Source: Chionoecetes opilio (lineage: Eukaryota; Arthropoda; Malacostraca; Decapoda; Majidae). Taken from it: a DNA stretch of 64,000 nt. The DNA lies in NCBI GenBank assembly GCA_016584305.1, contig JACEEZ010009490.1:245001-309000 (forward strand), written 5' to 3'. Shown here piece by piece: positions 63,716-64,000 of this stretch (positions within the stretch are counted from its first letter, which is position 1; the number at the start of each line of letters is the position of its first letter). Below the pieces are notes generated by a model. It made no database searches, had not been told where the DNA came from, and worked only from the letters and a program-made list of their open reading frames with translations. Position numbers and translations under genes: made by a program.

Positions 63716-64000
63716 CGAGCTGTTGTTCCCTTGCTATTGTTTTCCGTCGCCTCCCTTCCCTCCCCAGCTGCCTCTGCACCCCCAAGGAGCGGCGGCACCC
63801 AACACACCCTTGCTAGTGTCTTAGCAGTGTTGTGGCAGCTCACAGGCACCGTGTCACCCCCAAGACTTCCTCGCCCGGAGTGCCCCGAGCAGAAACCAAC
63901 TCTTGACTTCTCCAAACTATTCATTGTTCAGCTTCTTGTATATTTCGCCTTGTGTGTGTGCATGAAGGTACTAGCTGAGCTTAATTCCTGGTTTATACAC
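63716..64000. other. window end, nothing recognised
   Basis: GC-moderate sequence with a minus-strand frame (63924-63529) that has no recognisable domain. Confidence 0.4.

Overview
The window is nuclear DNA of an arthropod, most likely a decapod crustacean. It has spliced genes with GT-AG introns, arthropod-type telomere-like TTAGG/CCTAA repeats, very long CT/GA, CA and TA microsatellites, tRNA-derived SINEs, and CR1-, hAT-, piggyBac- and pogo-like elements nested in one another. There are no operons. Species assignment is inference; no sequence search could be run.

Four host genes lie on the + strand. (1) 1-763 is the 3' end of eIF3a, the largest eIF3 subunit, ending in DEDGWTTVRR; its 5' part is outside the window. 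(2) 11297-16253 is a complete four-coding-exon rab7 of 205 aa, with a possible non-coding first exon ending at 7317. (3) 32041-43739 is a complete nine-exon pinin gene of 977 aa, coding for a splicing/exon-junction-associated SR-rich protein. (4) 55830-57965 is a reading frame with two vigilin-like KH domains, a Thr/Pro-rich stretch and a Tyr/His-rich tail. A single in-frame TAG at 56178-56180 splits it. The products touch consecutive steps of gene expression (splicing, translation, RNA binding) plus endosome traffic, but nothing suggests co-regulation.

Most of the rest is repeats. 764-11296: piggyBac-like MITEs, a truncated LINE with a 14-bp target duplication, a SINE with a 73-nt T run, a TA-flanked MITE and a foldback element with telomere-like filling. 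Rab7 introns: a pogo-like 2.67-kb element holding LINE sequence and a palindromic MITE. 16.3-32 kb: a TA tract with a perfect 144-bp palindrome, a hAT transposase fragment, then a 10.65-kb ZBED-type hAT element (20426-31076) interrupted by a 5.3-kb CR1 retrotransposon whose ORF1 carries an SGNH esterase domain, and by a foldback element with a SINE and GA tracts. Pinin intron 1 is a minisatellite broken by a LINE, a foldback element and further fragments. 43.8-55.8 kb: a 690-bp CT tract, a TTAA-flanked element with a hAT MITE and a LINE end inside it, SINE-seeded CT tracts, and a second, 5'-truncated CR1 copy. 58-64 kb: microsatellites, a palindromic MITE, a CAC-rich minisatellite and a possible SINE head.

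The strongest new leads are the two related foldback elements with TTTCGCC-module arms and 8-9-bp duplications, the insertion-riddled minisatellite in pinin intron 1, the four-copy TTAA MITE family, the perfect palindrome, and the amber-interrupted KH gene.
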